Positions 19,360-28,385 of a stretch of 64,000 nt of DNA are shown one piece after another. Location of the stretch: positions 1 to 64,000 of the forward strand of contig JAOTZC010000007.1 of assembly GCA_029861535.1 (NCBI GenBank). The letters are read 5' to 3'. This DNA is from Gammaproteobacteria bacterium. GTDB lineage: Bacteria; Pseudomonadota; Gammaproteobacteria; Steroidobacterales; Woeseiaceae. Under the pieces are notes generated by a model. It was not told where the DNA came from, searched no databases, and saw only the letters and a program-made list of their open reading frames with translations. The translations under genes and the position numbers were made by a program. Each line of letters starts with the position of its first letter. Within the stretch, counting starts at the first letter, position 1.

Positions 19360-21891
19360 TTAGTCGAGCGTGCGCGCGACTTCTACACGCTCATAGCATT
19401 CGATCTGGTCACCAATCTTGACGTCATTATAGTTCTTGACGCCAATTCCACACTCGGTGCCGGATTTCACTTCATTAACGTCGTCTTTGAAACGGCGCAG
19501 CGATTCGAGCTCACCTTCGTAAATTACGACGTTATCGCGAAGTACGCGAATCGGATTGGAACGTTTTACATAGCCTTCGGTGACGATCGAGCCGGCGATA
19601 TCGCCAAGCTTCGGTGAGCGGAATACTTCCTTCACTTCGGCAAGACCGACGATTTGTTCGCGAATCTCCGGTGCCAGCAAGCCACTGAGTGCCGCCTTCA
19701 CATCGTCGATCGCCTCATAAATAATGCTGTAGTAGCGCACGTCGACGCCTGATTCCTTGATCGCCGCACGCGCGGCTGCATCCGCACGAACGTTAAAACC
19801 GATGATGACGGCATTCGATGCGGCCGCCAATGTTGCGTCAGTCTCGGTAATGCCGCCGACACCGGAGCCCAGAACTTTGACCTTGACTTCGTCAGTCGAA
19901 AGTTTCGTTAACGCGTCACGCAATGCCTCGGCACTGCCGTGCACGTCCGACTTGATGATCAACGAAACCGTTTCGCCGTCACCATCCTGCATCTGACTGA
20001 ACATGTCTTCGAGTTTCGATGCTTGTTGCTGCGCAAGCTTCGCATCACGTGTCTTGCTCTGACGGAACTCAGCTACCTCACGAGCTTTGCGTTCATTCGT
20101 CACTGCCAGGAAGTCATCGCCAGCGCTGGGAGTTTTGGACAGACCCAAAACGACGGCTGGGCTCGATGGACCGGCTGCGCTTATGGACTCTCCATTCTCG
20201 TCAAACATGTTGCGGATACGCCCGTATTCTTCGCCCGCGATGATCATGTCTCCCTGCCTCAACGTCCCTGACTGAACCAGCAACGTTGCAACTGCACCGC
20301 GGCCTTTTTCGAGACTCGACTCGATGACCAAACCGTGCGCAGGTCCTTGTTCAACAGCCTTCAGGTCCATAACTTCAGATTGCAAAAGAATCGACTCAAG
20401 TAATGTGTCGACCCCTTCGCCTGTTTGCGCCGAAACGTTGACGAACAGATGCTCGCCACCCCATTCCTCGGGTATGACCTCGTGCTGAGATAGTTCGTTT
20501 TTGACGCGTTCAGGGTCGGCATTCTCGCGATCGATCTTGTTCACAGCAACAACCAGAGGCACCTCAGCTGCTTTCGCATGCTGAATTGCTTCGATCGTCT
20601 GCGGCATTACGCCGTCATCGGCAGCAATCACCAAGACGACGATGTCCGTCGCCTGCGCACCACGCGCACGCATCGCCGTAAATGCCGCATGGCCTGGTGT
20701 ATCGAGAAATGTAATTGTTCCCTTGTCCGTTTCAACCGAATAAGCACCAATATGCTGCGTGATACCGCCGGCTTCCGCATCGGCAACCTTGGTGCGGCGA
20801 ACGTAGTCGAGCAATGATGTCTTACCGTGATCGACGTGCCCCATGATTGTGACGACAGGCGGACGCGGCACTGCATCACCGCGGTCCTCGGCGGTCATTT
20901 CATCGGCGAGCAGTTGCTCGTCCATTTCCGACTCAGCAATCGGCTTGGCGACGTGACCCAACTCTTCAACTACCAGTGTTGCTGTATCCTGATCGATCAC
21001 CTGGTTGATCGTCACCATTGCACCCATATTAAACAGCACCTTGACAACTTCGTTACCCTTGATTGCCATGCGCTGCGCGAGTTCGGACACCGCAATGCTT
21101 TCGGGAATCTCGACTTCGCGAACAACTGGAGCGACGGGTTTTTCGAAAGCATGCTGTGAATCGCCGCTAAGTGCCACGGCTCGGCGTCGCATCGGCGTCT
21201 TACGTCTGCGACGTCCGCTCTTGTCTCCGGCGACGTGCAATTCCTTGCGGCCATACTTGGTGTCCGAATGCTTCGGTTGCGATTTCGGTTTATCCTTTGT
21301 CCGCCGTGTACGTGCGTCCTGTTCAGCCTTCTCGAGCCGAGCCTGTTCGTTGACCGCAGCCTGCGCGGCTTGCTGAGCGGCCACGCGAGCATCTTCGTCG
21401 GCCGTCTGGCGATCCTTCTCCTCTTTTTGCCGTTCTTGCTCCGCGACGCGAGCGGCCTCTTCTTTTGCTGCGAGAAGTCGTTCCTGCTCGCGCTTCTCCG
21501 CCTCGACTCGCTCCTCCGCCTCGCGACGTTGTCGATCGAGCTCTTCCTGCTCTTTCTGTGCCTGCTCCTCGAGAACGTCGCGCTTGATATAGGTGCGTTT
21601 GCGACGAACTTCCACGTTAACGGTCCGCGAACGGCCCTGGGCGCCGGACAGCCTCAACTCTGACTGTGATTTACGTTTTAGCGTGATCTTTCGCGGCGCC
21701 GCGTCGGCCGATTGTGACTCACTTTGTCCGTGGCTCCGGCGCAGATGCGTCAGCAATTCGAGCTTTGCGTCGTCGCTGATCCTATCGTTCGAACCACTGA
21801 CCTTGATGCCGGCTTCGTCGAGCTGTGTTATCAACTTCTCGACCGGCACTTTCAGCACTTCCGCAAATTGTTCAACTGTTACATCAGCCAT
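19360..21891 (-). CDS. infB: Translation initiation factor IF-2
   Basis: A GTPase that brings fMet-tRNA to the 30S initiation complex. The 843 residues include an N-terminal IF2N domain (1-50) and a charged E/R/Q/A-rich helical region (about 105-200). A second IF2N-like region (about 262-310) follows. The G domain has GHVDHGKT at 351-358, DTPGHAAFT and NKID. Two beta barrels flank the IF2 domain 3. It follows nusA after 25 bp in the standard nusA-infB-rbfA order. Confidence 0.98.
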   Translation of the reverse strand: MADVTVEQFAEVLKVPVEKLITQLDEAGIKVSGSNDRISDDAKLELLTHLRRSHGQSESQSADAAPRKITLKRKSQSELRLSGAQGRSRTVNVEVRRKRTYIKRDVLEEQAQKEQEELDRQRREAEERVEAEKREQERLLAAKEEAARVAEQERQKEEKDRQTADEDARVAAQQAAQAAVNEQARLEKAEQDARTRRTKDKPKSQPKHSDTKYGRKELHVAGDKSGRRRRKTPMRRRAVALSGDSQHAFEKPVAPVVREVEIPESIAVSELAQRMAIKGNEVVKVLFNMGAMVTINQVIDQDTATLVVEELGHVAKPIAESEMDEQLLADEMTAEDRGDAVPRPPVVTIMGHVDHGKTSLLDYVRRTKVADAEAGGITQHIGAYSVETDKGTITFLDTPGHAAFTAMRARGAQATDIVVLVIAADDGVMPQTIEAIQHAKAAEVPLVVAVNKIDRENADPERVKNELSQHEVIPEEWGGEHLFVNVSAQTGEGVDTLLESILLQSEVMDLKAVEQGPAHGLVIESSLEKGRGAVATLLVQSGTLRQGDMIIAGEEYGRIRNMFDENGESISAAGPSSPAVVLGLSKTPSAGDDFLAVTNERKAREVAEFRQSKTRDAKLAQQQASKLEDMFSQMQDGDGETVSLIIKSDVHGSAEALRDALTKLSTDEVKVKVLGSGVGGITETDATLAAASNAVIIGFNVRADAAARAAIKESGVDVRYYSIIYEAIDDVKAALSGLLAPEIREQIVGLAEVKEVFRSPKLGDIAGSIVTEGYVKRSNPIRVLRDNVVIYEGELESLRRFKDDVNEVKSGTECGIGVKNYNDVKIGDQIECYERVEVARTLD

Positions 21892-21916
21892 TCTTTAAAC
21901 TCCGAACAAACGCTAT

Positions 21917-23419
21917 TTACGCCTGCTGTTCCGCTTCGAACCAGTGTGCGCGCGCTTTCATGATTAGCGCCGCAGCCTGATCTGCATCCATTTCATTTAT
22001 TTCGAGCAAGTCATCGGTTGCCAGCTCGGCCAGATCTTCGCGAGTGACGACACCATTGCTCGCCAGCAAATACGCTAGACCTTTATCCATGCCGTCCAGG
22101 CTCAACAAATCCTCAGCGGGCTCCGCCTCGTCGATTTTTTCTTCCTGCACAATGGCTTGCGTTAACAACACGTCGCGTGCGCGGTTACGTAGTTCGTTAA
22201 CAATTTCCTCGTCAAACTCTTGGATCTCTACGAGCTCCGAAGCCGGGACATAAGCCACTTCTTCGATTGTCGAAAATCCCTCTTGCACCAGAATCAGCCC
22301 GACTTCCTCGTCGACGTCGAGTTGTTTCGAGAACAGTTCGATGAGCTCCTTCATTTCGGACTCGCTCTTTTGTTCGGCGTCGGCGGCGGTCATGACGTTG
22401 AGTTCCCAACCAGACAGCTCGCTTGCCAGGCGGATATTTTGGCCGCCTCGACCGATCGCTTGCGACAACTTGTCCTCTTCAACGGCGATGTCCATGCTGT
22501 GCGAGTCTTCGTCGACGACGATTGATACGACCTCGGCCGGCGACATGGCATTGACAACGAATTGCGCCGAGTTCTCGTCCCACAAGATGATGTCGACGCG
22601 CTCGCCTGCGAGTTCATTCGATACGGCCTGCACGCGCGAACCGCGCATACCCACGCACGCACCAACCGCGTCAATACGGCTGTCGTTGCTCTTGACCGCT
22701 ATTTTTGCGCGCAGACCTGGATCGCGCGCAGCACCAAGAATGTCGATCAGCCCCTGGCCAACTTCGGGTACCTCAATCTTGAACAACTCGACTAAGAACT
22801 GTGGCGAGGTTCGCGTCATAAACAGCTGCGGGCCACGCGGCTCGGAACGAACTTCGATCAGCAAGGCCTTAATTCGATCCTGCGGTCGCACCGGCTCTCG
22901 TGGCACCATCTGTTCGCGCGGCACGAAGCCTTCGGCATTGCCGCCAAGGTCGATGTAGACACCGTTGCGATCAACTCGCTTAACAAGTCCTGACAGCAGT
23001 TCGCCCTCGCGGTCCTTATATTCCTCAATAACCTGCTCGCGTTCAGCCTCGCGAACCTTTTGCACGATGACTTGTTTGGCCGTTTGTGCCGCAATTCGGC
23101 CGAACTCGACCGAATCCATCGGCACTTCGACGTAACCGCTGGGCTCAGCGTTCTCGTCGACATCGACAGCATCGATCATGCGCAACTCGCGATCGGGGAA
23201 TTCGAGCTCGGTGGACTCATCTTCAAACACCAGCCAGCGGCGGAAGGTATCGTATTCGCCCGTGTCGCGATCAATCGCGACCCGCACATCTATGTCCTCG
23301 CCGTACTTCCTGCGCGTGGCAGACGCTAGCGCGGCCTCGATGGCCTCAAAGATGATGTCCTTTTCGACGCCCTTCTCGTTCGACACAGCGTCGACCACCA
23401 TCAAAATCTCTTTGCTCAT
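21917..23419 (-). CDS. nusA: Transcription termination/antitermination protein NusA
   Basis: Binds RNA polymerase and nascent RNA, affecting pausing, termination and rRNA antitermination. The 500 residues carry the polymerase-binding N-terminal domain (1 to about 130), S1 (GLVKRVDRNGVYIDLGG), two KH domains (GACVGMRGSRVQAV and QAIGRGGQNIRLASEL) and two C-terminal acidic repeats (about 365-500). The C-terminal repeats are the gammaproteobacterial form. It lies 30 bp after rimP. Confidence 0.98.
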   Translation of the reverse strand: MSKEILMVVDAVSNEKGVEKDIIFEAIEAALASATRRKYGEDIDVRVAIDRDTGEYDTFRRWLVFEDESTELEFPDRELRMIDAVDVDENAEPSGYVEVPMDSVEFGRIAAQTAKQVIVQKVREAEREQVIEEYKDREGELLSGLVKRVDRNGVYIDLGGNAEGFVPREQMVPREPVRPQDRIKALLIEVRSEPRGPQLFMTRTSPQFLVELFKIEVPEVGQGLIDILGAARDPGLRAKIAVKSNDSRIDAVGACVGMRGSRVQAVSNELAGERVDIILWDENSAQFVVNAMSPAEVVSIVVDEDSHSMDIAVEEDKLSQAIGRGGQNIRLASELSGWELNVMTAADAEQKSESEMKELIELFSKQLDVDEEVGLILVQEGFSTIEEVAYVPASELVEIQEFDEEIVNELRNRARDVLLTQAIVQEEKIDEAEPAEDLLSLDGMDKGLAYLLASNGVVTREDLAELATDDLLEINEMDADQAAALIMKARAHWFEAEQQA

Positions 23420-23449
23420 TGTCTTAAAACTCCAAAATCACCGACGCAA

Positions 23450-23902
23450 TCATGCTGCGTTAGGCACCAGCCGTGCGGTGTCAATGGTCTCCATCGGCAG
23501 CGTGTGTGACTGACCATCCACCTCGACCACAATGTGTTCGTCATCTGAGGCCTTTAGTACGCCTCGAAATCGTTTGCGTCCCGCTATCGGGAAGCGCATC
23601 TGCACCTTCACGGTTTCACCTGTATATCGTTGAAAATGCTCATTTTTTGTCAACTTCCTGTTCAACCCGGGCGACGACACTTCAAGATCGTAGTGACCCG
23701 GCACCGGATCCTCCACATCGAGCAACGCACTCACCGCGAGACTGACTTTTTCACAATCGTCGAGACCGATGCCATCCGGGTGGTCAATAAACACACGAAT
23801 GACGCAACTGCCGCCAGACAAGCTCGCCTCGAGATCCGCTAACTCGTACCCAAGACGCTCAATGGTCGGTTCAAGCAATGCTGTCAGGTCGTCTCCCGTC
23901 AT
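23450..23902 (-). CDS. rimP: Ribosome maturation factor RimP
   Basis: Promotes maturation of the 30S head. The N-terminal domain has LEPTIERLGYELADLE and VIRVFIDHPDGIGLDDCEKVS, and LEVSSPGLNRKL is the family signature. The C-terminal SH3-like domain covers about 90-150. ATG 23900-23902 gives the normal 150 residues. The longer frame reaching 24052 is rejected because it would translate through an intrinsic terminator. It is the first gene of the rimP-nusA-infB-rbfA-truB unit. Confidence 0.95.
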   Translation of the reverse strand: MTGDDLTALLEPTIERLGYELADLEASLSGGSCVIRVFIDHPDGIGLDDCEKVSLAVSALLDVEDPVPGHYDLEVSSPGLNRKLTKNEHFQRYTGETVKVQMRFPIAGRKRFRGVLKASDDEHIVVEVDGQSHTLPMETIDTARLVPNAA

Positions 23903-23942
23903 CCGTTTAATCGTCTGGTTCAATAAATAACTAACTGTTTTC

Positions 23943-23969
23943 AAACAAAAAATGGGCCAATGGCCCATT
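23943..23969 (-). terminator. Intrinsic terminator 2 in the rimP leader
   Basis: On the minus strand, a perfect 8-bp stem AATGGGCC / GGCCCATT with an ATT loop is followed by a T run (TTTTTTGTTT). It ends about 40 bp before the rimP start codon and lies after terminator 1, so the leader meets two terminators in series. Confidence 0.85.
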
Positions 23970-24040
23970 CCTACCGTGCGCCTGTCGCTGCCCGGGTTTT
24001 CTCTAACGACCAGCAACGCCGGCCAAAAAACTTGGGCAAC

Positions 24041-24066
24041 AAAAAACCCCATAGCGGGGCTCTTTT
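24041..24066 (-). terminator. Intrinsic terminator 1 in the rimP leader
   Basis: On the minus strand, AGAGCCCC-GCTAT-GGGGTTTTTT forms a C4/G4 stem extended by A-U and G-U pairs and followed by six U. It lies about 100 nt after the predicted transcription start and 140 nt before the rimP ATG. Confidence 0.75.
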
Positions 24067-24168
24067 TCTACCAGTGCCAATCCTGCATTGCCCTGGTAGC
24101 GTGGGTCTTCGTGCGCATCACAGCCTCGAAAGACCGCGAAACTGCGCCCACCCGTGCGCTGGCGCGCG

Positions 24169-24198
24169 ATTATACGGCATCCGATAGCGCTTTAGCAA
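24169..24198 (-). promoter_or_regulatory. Promoter of the rimP operon leader
   Basis: On the minus strand TTGCTA (24193-24198) and a perfect TATAAT (24169-24174) are separated by 18 bp. The start point is expected near 24162. It is divergent from the L-2-hydroxyglutarate oxidase gene on the other side. Confidence 0.65.
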
Positions 24199-24272
24199 TG
24201 TCGTAAAGGCTTGTGAATCAAGGCCTGCGAGCCGCTAGACTGGGCGCCAGATATTCTCAAATATGGGTCTAA

Positions 24273-25475
24273 ATGGTCGATTTTTCTATCATCGGTGGCG
24301 GCATTGTCGGGCTGTCGACGGCGTGGCAGCTTAAATCTCGCCATCCCGACGCCAGCGTCATGCTCATCGAGAAAGAAATCGCGGTCGCGCGCCACCAGAC
24401 AGGCCGCAATAGTGGCGTTATTCATGCCGGCATCTATTATGAACCGGGCAGCATGAAGGCGCGCTTTTGCAAAGCCGGTGTCGACGCGACGATTGGATTT
24501 TGCCGCGAACACGGCATCGCATACGAGCAATGCGGCAAGCTTATCGTTGCGACCAATCCACTCGAGCAGGAACGCCTGCTCGCGCTGTATGAGCGTGCAC
24601 AGTTGAACGGCCTCGATGTTGAGTTTTGGAGTGCCGAAGGATTGCGCGATGCCGAGCCAAATATTTGCGGTACCGGTGCGATTTACGTCAGGACGACCGG
24701 GATCGTCGATTACGCCTTGATTAGCCGCATGATGGCCGAGCTATTTGAGCGCGAAGGTGGCGAACTCCGCCTCGGGACCGAAGTAACTGGCTTAGCCGAT
24801 AAGGAAGATCATGTGGCCATCCGACTTTCCGATGAAGAAACCATCGAATCGCGGTATGTCGTCGTTTGCGCTGGCCTGATGGCCGACCGCCTCACACGCA
24901 TGCAGGGCCTCGATGTCGATTTCCGCATCGTGCCATACCGCGGTGAGTACTATCAGCTACCAGCGGACAAGAATGACATCGTTGGACATTTGATTTATCC
25001 GGTACCGGACCCGGCATTGCCGTTTCTCGGCGTGCACTTGACGCGGATGATTGACGGCTCGGTCACGGTCGGCCCAAACGCACTGCAAGGTTGGAAACGC
25101 GAAGGTTATGGTGGCTTCAATTTTAGCCTGCGAGATACATGGGAGCAGTTGACCTATGCGGGGTTCTGGCGCGTCACGTGGCGATTTCTCGGTATCGGCC
25201 TAATGGAATTAAAGAGTGCAGTCTGGAAGCCCGCGTACCTGAGACTTGTGCAGAAATATTGCCCGGCAATTGCGCTTGATGATTTGCAACCCCATCCAGT
25301 CGGTGTGCGGGCAACGGCCGTGAGCCGCGATGGCACGCTCATCCATGATTTTCTTTTTGCGGAAAGCGCGCGCAGCCTGCATGTTTGTAATGCGCCCTCG
25401 CCCGCCGCGACCTCGGCGATTCCGATCGGCAACTACATTTGCGAAAAACTCGAAGAGAAAATTGCCAATGCCTGA
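24273..25475 (+). CDS. lhgO: L-2-hydroxyglutarate oxidase
   Basis: An FAD enzyme that oxidises L-2-hydroxyglutarate to 2-oxoglutarate, feeding electrons to the membrane quinone pool. The N-terminal dinucleotide fold GGGIVGLSTAWQL (8-20) and TGRNSGVIHAGIYY (41-54) are the signature of this DAO subgroup. The C terminus contains the substrate-side VGVRATAVSRDG and FLFAESARSLHVCNAPSPAA. At 400 residues it has normal length. Its stop overlaps the start of the next gene by 8 bp, so the two are translationally coupled. Confidence 0.93.
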   Translation: MVDFSIIGGGIVGLSTAWQLKSRHPDASVMLIEKEIAVARHQTGRNSGVIHAGIYYEPGSMKARFCKAGVDATIGFCREHGIAYEQCGKLIVATNPLEQERLLALYERAQLNGLDVEFWSAEGLRDAEPNICGTGAIYVRTTGIVDYALISRMMAELFEREGGELRLGTEVTGLADKEDHVAIRLSDEETIESRYVVVCAGLMADRLTRMQGLDVDFRIVPYRGEYYQLPADKNDIVGHLIYPVPDPALPFLGVHLTRMIDGSVTVGPNALQGWKREGYGGFNFSLRDTWEQLTYAGFWRVTWRFLGIGLMELKSAVWKPAYLRLVQKYCPAIALDDLQPHPVGVRATAVSRDGTLIHDFLFAESARSLHVCNAPSPAATSAIPIGNYICEKLEEKIANA

Positions 25476-26064
25476 TTTATCAATGCTGAATATTGTGCCC
25501 ACTGACCAATGGGATAAGTCTCTCGCCGGCATTTCCAACGATATGCACGGCCAACCGCTTAACGTGCATCAACTACTCGCGAATAATCCAAATCTCCTCA
25601 AGGCTTGGTGGCCATTACGAATGTACGCCGTTAGCGGCGGCACACTTGGCAAACGCAATGCAGAACTAGTCATATTAAGAACGGCAGTGCACGTGCAGCA
25701 ATGGTACGAATGGGCGTCGCACGTCGAGCGCGGCCTCGACTGTGGGCTGTCGCTGGAAGAGATCGAACGGGTCATTGACGGGCCCGACGCCCCAGGCTGG
25801 TCAGATCAAGACGCCGAGTTGCTGGCCGCTGTTGACGAACAACGTCATCGCGACACGTTGTCACCAGAGTCACTGCAACGACTTGCAAAATATTTTTCTC
25901 ACGATCAGGTATTGGACCTGATAGCGATTCACAGCATCTATGTCATGCTCGGGAGCATGCTTAACACATGGGACGTACCGCTTGATGCACGTGTGTCACG
26001 CGCGCTTCCAGGCTCCGAGACGCGCGAACACTTTTTCGAAAGATTACGCGCGAATGTCAACTAG
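25468..26064 (+). CDS. Carboxymuconolactone decarboxylase-like protein
   Basis: An AhpD/CMD-fold protein of about 198 residues. The core runs from ELVILRTAVHVQQWYEWASHVERGLDCGLSL-type helices (about 62-92) to VDEQRHRDTLS. In place of the CxxC redox pair of AhpD it has YEWASH, as in the CMD-like group without thiol chemistry, so the reaction is unknown. The ATG at 25468 overlaps the lhgO stop (ATGCCTGA). The longer frame from 25330 would lie inside lhgO. It converges with the aminotransferase with a 4-bp overlap. Confidence 0.85.
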   Translation: MPDLSMLNIVPTDQWDKSLAGISNDMHGQPLNVHQLLANNPNLLKAWWPLRMYAVSGGTLGKRNAELVILRTAVHVQQWYEWASHVERGLDCGLSLEEIERVIDGPDAPGWSDQDAELLAAVDEQRHRDTLSPESLQRLAKYFSHDQVLDLIAIHSIYVMLGSMLNTWDVPLDARVSRALPGSETREHFFERLRANVN

Positions 26065-27380
26065 TTAAGTGTTGCATTAACAGCATCACTCAGTTTCTCA
26101 ACAAGTTCGGCTATGTGCTCTTCGTTGGCTATGTATGGCGGTGCGATCAGAATGTGGTCACCCTGATAGCCGTCGACCGTGCCCCCCATGCCGTAACAGA
26201 GTAGCTGATGTTCCATAGCCGAGGCCTGAATCTTCTTATGGATCTTCAAAGCGGGATCAAATGGCTTTTTGCTGTCGCGATCCTCGACAAATTCAATGCC
26301 GATTAAGAAACCACGGCCACGAATGTCGCCGACATATGGAAGTTCACCTAGCGCTTCCTGCAATTGATCCTTTAGCAACGAGCCAAGTTTTGCGACGTTC
26401 TCAATCAGCTTTTCGTCACGCATCACGTTGACCGTTGCCAATGCCGCCGCGATCGCCGTCGCGTGACCCATGAATGTATGGCCGTGTTGAAAATAGCCGC
26501 TTCCGTTTTTTATCGTGTCAGTAATTGCGCCGCGGCATAACAGAGCGCCGACTGGTTGATAACCGCCCGCTAATCCCTTCGCCAAGGTCACAATATCGGG
26601 CGTAATACCTTCCGGCTCATAGGCGCAAAATGAACCGGTCCTCCCGCTACCGCACATCACTTCGTCAAGAATCAGGTGTACACCATATTCATCACAGATT
26701 TCCCTAACTCGTGCGAAATATCCTGGCACGGCCGGCACCGCGCCGGCCGTTGCCCCGACAACTGTCTCGGCGACAAACGCTGCAACATTTTTCGGCCCAA
26801 GATCTTGCAGCATTGTTTCAAGCTCGTCCGCAACCCGTTGGCCATATACGTACGAATCTTCACCGTTAGGGCGCTCGCGATACTCAAAGCAGGGTGCGAT
26901 ATGGTGACCAACCGTCAAAATAGGGGTAAACGATTTGCGGCGCCATTCATTGCCGCCCACGCCAAGCGCACCCAGAGTATTTCCGTGATAGCTTTGACGA
27001 CGCGCAACGAACAGTCGCCGTTCTGGCTCGCCATTCTCAACAAAAAACTGACGCGATAACTTTAGAGCTGCCTCGACAGCCTCCGAGCCACCGCACAGAA
27101 ACATCGCTTTGTCCATTCCAGGCGCAAGTTCGACGACACGAGTTCCCAATTCTTCGAGTACATCTGTCGTGAAAAAGGAGGTATGCGCATACGGCAGCGC
27201 AGCCATTTGCTTATCAATTGCAGCGATCAAGACAGGATTATTATGACCAAGACAAGACACGGCAGCCCCGCCGCTGCCATCCAGATAGCGCTTGCCTTGC
27301 TCGTCGATGATGTAAACACCATCGCCTTGCACCGCTTTCCGTGGCGTTGCAAGCAGGTTTCTGTGAATCACATGGCTCAT
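26061..27380 (-). CDS. Class III PLP-dependent aminotransferase
   Basis: Transfers an amino group from an amine or omega-amino acid to a keto acid; the substrate cannot be read from the sequence. The fold-type I core shows CGGSEAVEAALKLSRQF (96-112), YHGNT for cofactor stacking, D239 in LILDEVMCG, and the Schiff-base lysine K268 in TLAKGLAGGY. It has 439 residues, standard for the family. It follows the RpiR-type regulator after 6 bp, so the pair is an operon, and the enzyme probably belongs to the pathway that regulator controls. Confidence 0.9.
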   Translation of the reverse strand: MSHVIHRNLLATPRKAVQGDGVYIIDEQGKRYLDGSGGAAVSCLGHNNPVLIAAIDKQMAALPYAHTSFFTTDVLEELGTRVVELAPGMDKAMFLCGGSEAVEAALKLSRQFFVENGEPERRLFVARRQSYHGNTLGALGVGGNEWRRKSFTPILTVGHHIAPCFEYRERPNGEDSYVYGQRVADELETMLQDLGPKNVAAFVAETVVGATAGAVPAVPGYFARVREICDEYGVHLILDEVMCGSGRTGSFCAYEPEGITPDIVTLAKGLAGGYQPVGALLCRGAITDTIKNGSGYFQHGHTFMGHATAIAAALATVNVMRDEKLIENVAKLGSLLKDQLQEALGELPYVGDIRGRGFLIGIEFVEDRDSKKPFDPALKIHKKIQASAMEHQLLCYGMGGTVDGYQGDHILIAPPYIANEEHIAELVEKLSDAVNATLN

Positions 27381-27386
27381 TACTGC

Positions 27387-28253
27387 CTACCAATACGCAC
27401 TGATACGTGACAGCTGCTTTTCCGCTTCCTTTACGATTTCTACCGAATCCTGCCCAGATTTGGCAACCAGCAATGTAATCAGCGTTTGGCAGGCCGCCAA
27501 CGCGCCGATAAACGAATGATAAAAAGACGATGACTCGTTACTGGTAACGATCGTATGTTTCGCAGAGTGCGCCGCCGGCGACAGCACGCTATCGGTAATC
27601 GCGACGATTTGGACGCCCGATTCGGCGGCATAATCAACGGCGTCAATCGTCAACTGAGTGTATGGCGGAAAAGAGACGACCAGCAACGCATCTTGTTCGT
27701 TTAAACCGCGCAGTTGGTCCGCAAAAACGCCGGCTCGAGTGTCCAACATCTGGCACTTGTCGTGGAACAGTTGATGCGTGTAATGAAAAAGGAATGCCGG
27801 CGCATATGCGCCACGAAGGCCAAGAACATACACGCGACGGCTTGTCCAAAGAGTCTCCACCGCCTCCTCAAACACCGAGAACTGGTCGTCGGATAACGTA
27901 GCGGCAATATTGCCCAGTTCCCGCGTGCGCGATTCTTCGTACAGCGCGTGAGTATCAGTGACGCCACGACGTTGCAGATCTTGCAGTCGCGCGGCAAAAC
28001 CCGGGCCTGATTTTCTCAGTCGCTGACGGAACGGTTCGCGCAGTTGCTCATAGGCCTCGTAACCGAGCGCTTTGCTCAGGCGACTAATCGTCGCCGGTTT
28101 GACCCCCGCCTGACCTGCGATCTTGCGCAACGAGTTCAAACCAACATCTTCGGGGTGATTCAGGATGAATTTGGCGGCCTTTTGCAGCTCCGGCGTCAGT
28201 TTGGGGTACGAATCGACGAGGACACCAATCGTTTGGGTATAGTGATTTTCCAT
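27387..28253 (-). CDS. MurR/RpiR-family transcriptional regulator
   Basis: A sugar-phosphate-type regulator of 288 residues. The N-terminal HTH_6 domain (about 10-85) has the recognition segment SLRKIAGQAGVKPATISRLSKALGY. The C-terminal SIS domain (about 125-265) has VYVLGLRGAYAPAFLFHY and a serine-rich NESSSFYHSF, which would bind a phosphorylated sugar or related ligand. It is divergent from the TonB receptor across 132 bp with tandem repeats and forms an operon with the aminotransferase, so it likely controls both. Confidence 0.9.
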   Translation of the reverse strand: MENHYTQTIGVLVDSYPKLTPELQKAAKFILNHPEDVGLNSLRKIAGQAGVKPATISRLSKALGYEAYEQLREPFRQRLRKSGPGFAARLQDLQRRGVTDTHALYEESRTRELGNIAATLSDDQFSVFEEAVETLWTSRRVYVLGLRGAYAPAFLFHYTHQLFHDKCQMLDTRAGVFADQLRGLNEQDALLVVSFPPYTQLTIDAVDYAAESGVQIVAITDSVLSPAAHSAKHTIVTSNESSSFYHSFIGALAACQTLITLLVAKSGQDSVEIVKEAEKQLSRISAYW

Positions 28254-28270
28254 GGCCCGAATGTAACAAA

Positions 28271-28331
28271 TGATTCATCAGTTTACGACACTGATTCATT
28301 CGTTGCATTAATGAAAAAGATGGGCTAGGTT
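28271..28331 (+). promoter_or_regulatory. Tandem operator-like repeats and receptor promoter
   Basis: TGATTCAT occurs at 28271-28278 and again at 28292-28299, 21 bp apart (two helical turns). TTCATT / AATGAA at 28295-28315 forms an inverted repeat. A promoter for the receptor, TTGCAT (28303-28308), 17 bp, TAGGTT (28326-28331), overlaps this inverted repeat. The layout suits repression by the adjacent RpiR-type protein; binding is inferred. Confidence 0.55.
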
Positions 28332-28385
28332 TTGCAGGACAAACCGCTCCAGGGCAAGGCTCTGGATGATCAATAGGGGGAAAAA

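Larger units (their letters stand above)
23943..24162 (-). ncRNA. rimP operon leader with attenuator-like structure
   Basis: The transcript from the promoter at 24169-24198 runs about 220 nt before the second terminator and 260 nt before rimP. It contains a 14-bp imperfect hairpin (24068-24099, ends CTACCAG / CTGGTAG) directly followed by terminator 1, then terminator 2. No tRNA or reading frame is present. Putative attenuators upstream of rimP have been described as a bioinformatic RNA motif (rimP leader); membership of this copy is inferred from position and architecture, not from a covariance search. Confidence 0.55.

Noticed and set aside
24041..24162. tRNA gene upstream of rimP (as metY in E. 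coli)
   Set aside because: No cloverleaf, T-loop or acceptor pairing can be drawn; the region folds as hairpins and terminators only.
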